Source of the DNA: an uncultured cyanobacterium
GTDB lineage: Bacteria; Cyanobacteriota; Cyanobacteriia; PCC-6307; Cyanobiaceae
Direction: 5' to 3'
Length of the DNA stretch: 7,684 nucleotides
Assembly: GCA_903934745.1 (NCBI GenBank)
Contig: CAIZOZ010000306.1
Span: 1 to 7,684, forward strand
Positions 7,201 through 7,684 of this stretch are shown here, in pieces (the first letter of the stretch is position 1; the number at the start of each line of letters is the position of its first letter). Both the position numbers and the translations under genes were made by a program. The notes beneath the pieces are model-generated. The model was not told where the DNA came from. It did not search any database and saw only the letters and a list, made by a program, of their open reading frames with translations.

Positions 7201-7649
7201 AACTGCCCGATCTTTAGCTTGATGGCTAGCCGCAGCTTCCAGGCAAAATGATGGCGATTTAGATGTACAACTTCCTTGGCAACACGGAGTTGGCGATGAA
7301 AGATGAAGGGGGCATATGCTAACTTGTCAGCGGAATTAGCGTATTTTAGTTGCCTCTTGTCCTCTTCCAGTAGGGCCGCAAAATAAACAGCTGTTGCGCC
7401 CAGTCGCGCCGTTTTCTTGGTGGCTCCTGCTCCGAGTAGATCAATATAGGCTCCTTGGCCGGCCAAGTAGGCAGTTCTCTCTGTGGTGTGGAAAGACTTT
7501 TCTGAATTGTAGGCAGGATTGAAAGCTTTATACTGGTTCTTCTGGCTGAGGTTCTGCCAATAATCGTTTCTATAGCTAGATGCTACGAGGTGAAAGCCCT
7601 TGCCGTTTGAGTTCTTTTGAATCGTATAAGGAGATGTCGTTTTGGACAT
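4299..7649 (-). CDS. Large charge-polarised protein of unknown function, 1116 residues
   Basis: I do not recognise this protein. It starts MSKTTSPYTI and ends VVIELA followed by TGA. Residues 60-95 are Ala/Gly-rich and may form helices. Residues 118-327 are basic and rich in His and aromatics: 34 Lys/Arg against 10 Asp/Glu, with 17 His and 11 Trp. Residues 330-780 remain Lys-rich and look mainly helical. Residues 800-880 have more beta-like stretches (VGSLILNV, LLSISFAAHG). Residues 889-935 form a highly charged Lys/Glu/Ala helix, possibly a coiled coil. Residues 936-1062 carry degenerate D/K-L-E motifs, and 1063-1116 are acidic without any Lys or Arg. There are only two cysteines (C248, C308), no signal peptide and no clear transmembrane helix. 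The DNA is far poorer in GC than the downstream gene, which suggests a separate origin. The frame is open without a stop from the ATG to the right edge (upstream codons read QIENKDKYIVA), and no Shine-Dalgarno precedes this ATG, so the real start may lie outside the window. The C-terminus resembles type I secretion signals, but this is inference. Confidence 0.88.
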   Translation of the reverse strand: MSKTTSPYTIQKNSNGKGFHLVASSYRNDYWQNLSQKNQYKAFNPAYNSEKSFHTTERTAYLAGQGAYIDLLGAGATKKTARLGATAVYFAALLEEDKRQLKYANSADKLAYAPFIFHRQLRVAKEVVHLNRHHFAWKLRLAIKLKIGQFIYNKMTKEDNYMKNNKFTGFHPFHRIARKTVSWTKTIWHYTLGPIYKHEFKWFNHTLSFISPKAGSWMAGAERKTANSVLFIGWHAIKGLWHLPKHLCDHTVHFGKQLLFALTHPWEYRKIWSGLKKDFKGIYHLLRFVYRDMVWAMSVYARTIYQVCRAIGGDSTNWKSVFLGAYHKKLYKKVRMIGEAWKFAGLAALVGKTAATRTAIQIEVLRMHLRRDLHRTGFLTSPIQHFISNYSKFLTKQYDSVKPAQLDNLSSKIEIAHQDIKSHWKKLILDYRKYKTNINYKASVNYRINAFTSQLKPQVHTYLHSGIHAILDKVSKLSHKSKKIKKWTLSQYDLDLSQYLELRKAYKGLGVLGKKEVAVSFLALKDATKASKQGTIKLGMQNLNNNAKLVLSRLGAFKKDYSTAVTTDWNNVGEWMGVKLMNALLFSINSKSGQSEVKSLIKSNKLGKHAFTDIIGGFEVNHYYQEIKKDSGLVTISRNIRSNLESKFKEVDTIVSQPLVNKVLKHWLKDNQKSLITKDYLKVKTYHQTLKKQIHKYERIEKIGHTEVTEADLSTLSTLQKNKLLGQSFATLVGHTGKWKSLTLAQQAEYRSQFDSWISYNQNTNHALKRIKNTAKTKDANEVKEWNSEKAEIKSGQQLSVGSLILNVKTNNIGHHSTWDTIPKPSMSVLNQRQTLSNVRATLTNIAQDPHLLSISFAAHGSSNSNSAITPHNPSLFAYIMQIKHWSHKISEKIKKSKETKEKAAEEAKKAKEKEADAKEDVTKDKEMVKDGETTEKDLGNKALSKDSAINDKLEGNKFTDKGMEKFDVKAEPKGKELVNEEKDGENNITNKDLERGKTREMENLDDDARTKLMEDKKLDDVDEALHDGRKLETDVADKDLETEADDLADREVKRIVDEDLRQGFLDTASEAESEAISDVVSGSTEAEVELDAAAEVEIEGMEVAAEDAEVVIELA
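4351..4392 (-). repeat. 24-base-period DNA repeat in the acidic C-terminal tail
   Basis: The 18-base units at 4351-4368 and 4375-4392 differ at one position and are offset by 24 bases, or eight codons. They encode AEVELD (1087-1092) and AEVEIE (1095-1100) in the Ala/Glu/Val tail. This points to recent local duplication within the end of the gene. Confidence 0.6.
4461..4841 (-). repeat. Degenerate D/K-L-E short repeats in the charged tail
   Basis: Residues 937-1062 contain a recurring short motif: KDLG (937-940), DKLE (952-955), KDLE (992-995), KKLD (1017-1020), RKLE (1030-1033), KDLE (1039-1042) and EDLR (1059-1062). The spacing is irregular (about 9 to 40 residues). The charged surroundings predict an extended helix or a disordered segment. 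The motif series is visible; its role is unknown. Confidence 0.45.
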
Positions 7650-7684
7650 AGCAACGATATACTTGTCTTTATTTTCTATTTGAA

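Overview
The window holds two long genes, both on the minus strand, separated by a 527-base gap. I could not assign either protein to a known family with certainty. The GC-rich half, the very long Ala/Gly/Ser-rich reading frame and a HIP1 octamer (GCGATCGC at 419-426) are compatible with a GC-rich picocyanobacterium (Synechococcus/Cyanobium-like). That is a weak inference: one HIP1 copy is not an enrichment, and no taxonomic marker gene is present.

Layout, in the direction of transcription (right to left). (1) 7649-4299 encodes a 1116-residue protein of unknown function. The DNA is much poorer in GC than the rest: 7141-7200 has 12 G/C in 60 and 5821-5880 has 24 in 60, against 46 in 60 at 2341-2400. 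The protein has a large basic part rich in Lys, His and aromatic residues (about 1-888) and a charged tail (889-1116) that turns strongly acidic. Its last 54 residues contain no Lys or Arg. The frame stays open to the right edge, so the true start may lie outside the window. (2) 4298-3772 is a gap with no convincing gene. It carries five GC-rich inverted repeats and a run of ten C directly before the next start codon. (3) 3771-1 is an uninterrupted frame of 1257 codons that runs off the left edge. It encodes the N-terminal part of a giant Ala/Ser/Gly/Leu-rich protein with one cysteine and internal repeats that look like beta-propeller blades at both ends of the visible part.

How they may work together is inference. 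Two adjacent, same-strand giant proteins, both nearly cysteine-free and lacking an N-terminal signal peptide, suggest surface or exported products, perhaps through type I secretion. The contrast in base composition suggests that the upstream gene was acquired separately. No mobile element, RNA gene, CRISPR array or recognisable enzyme was seen.
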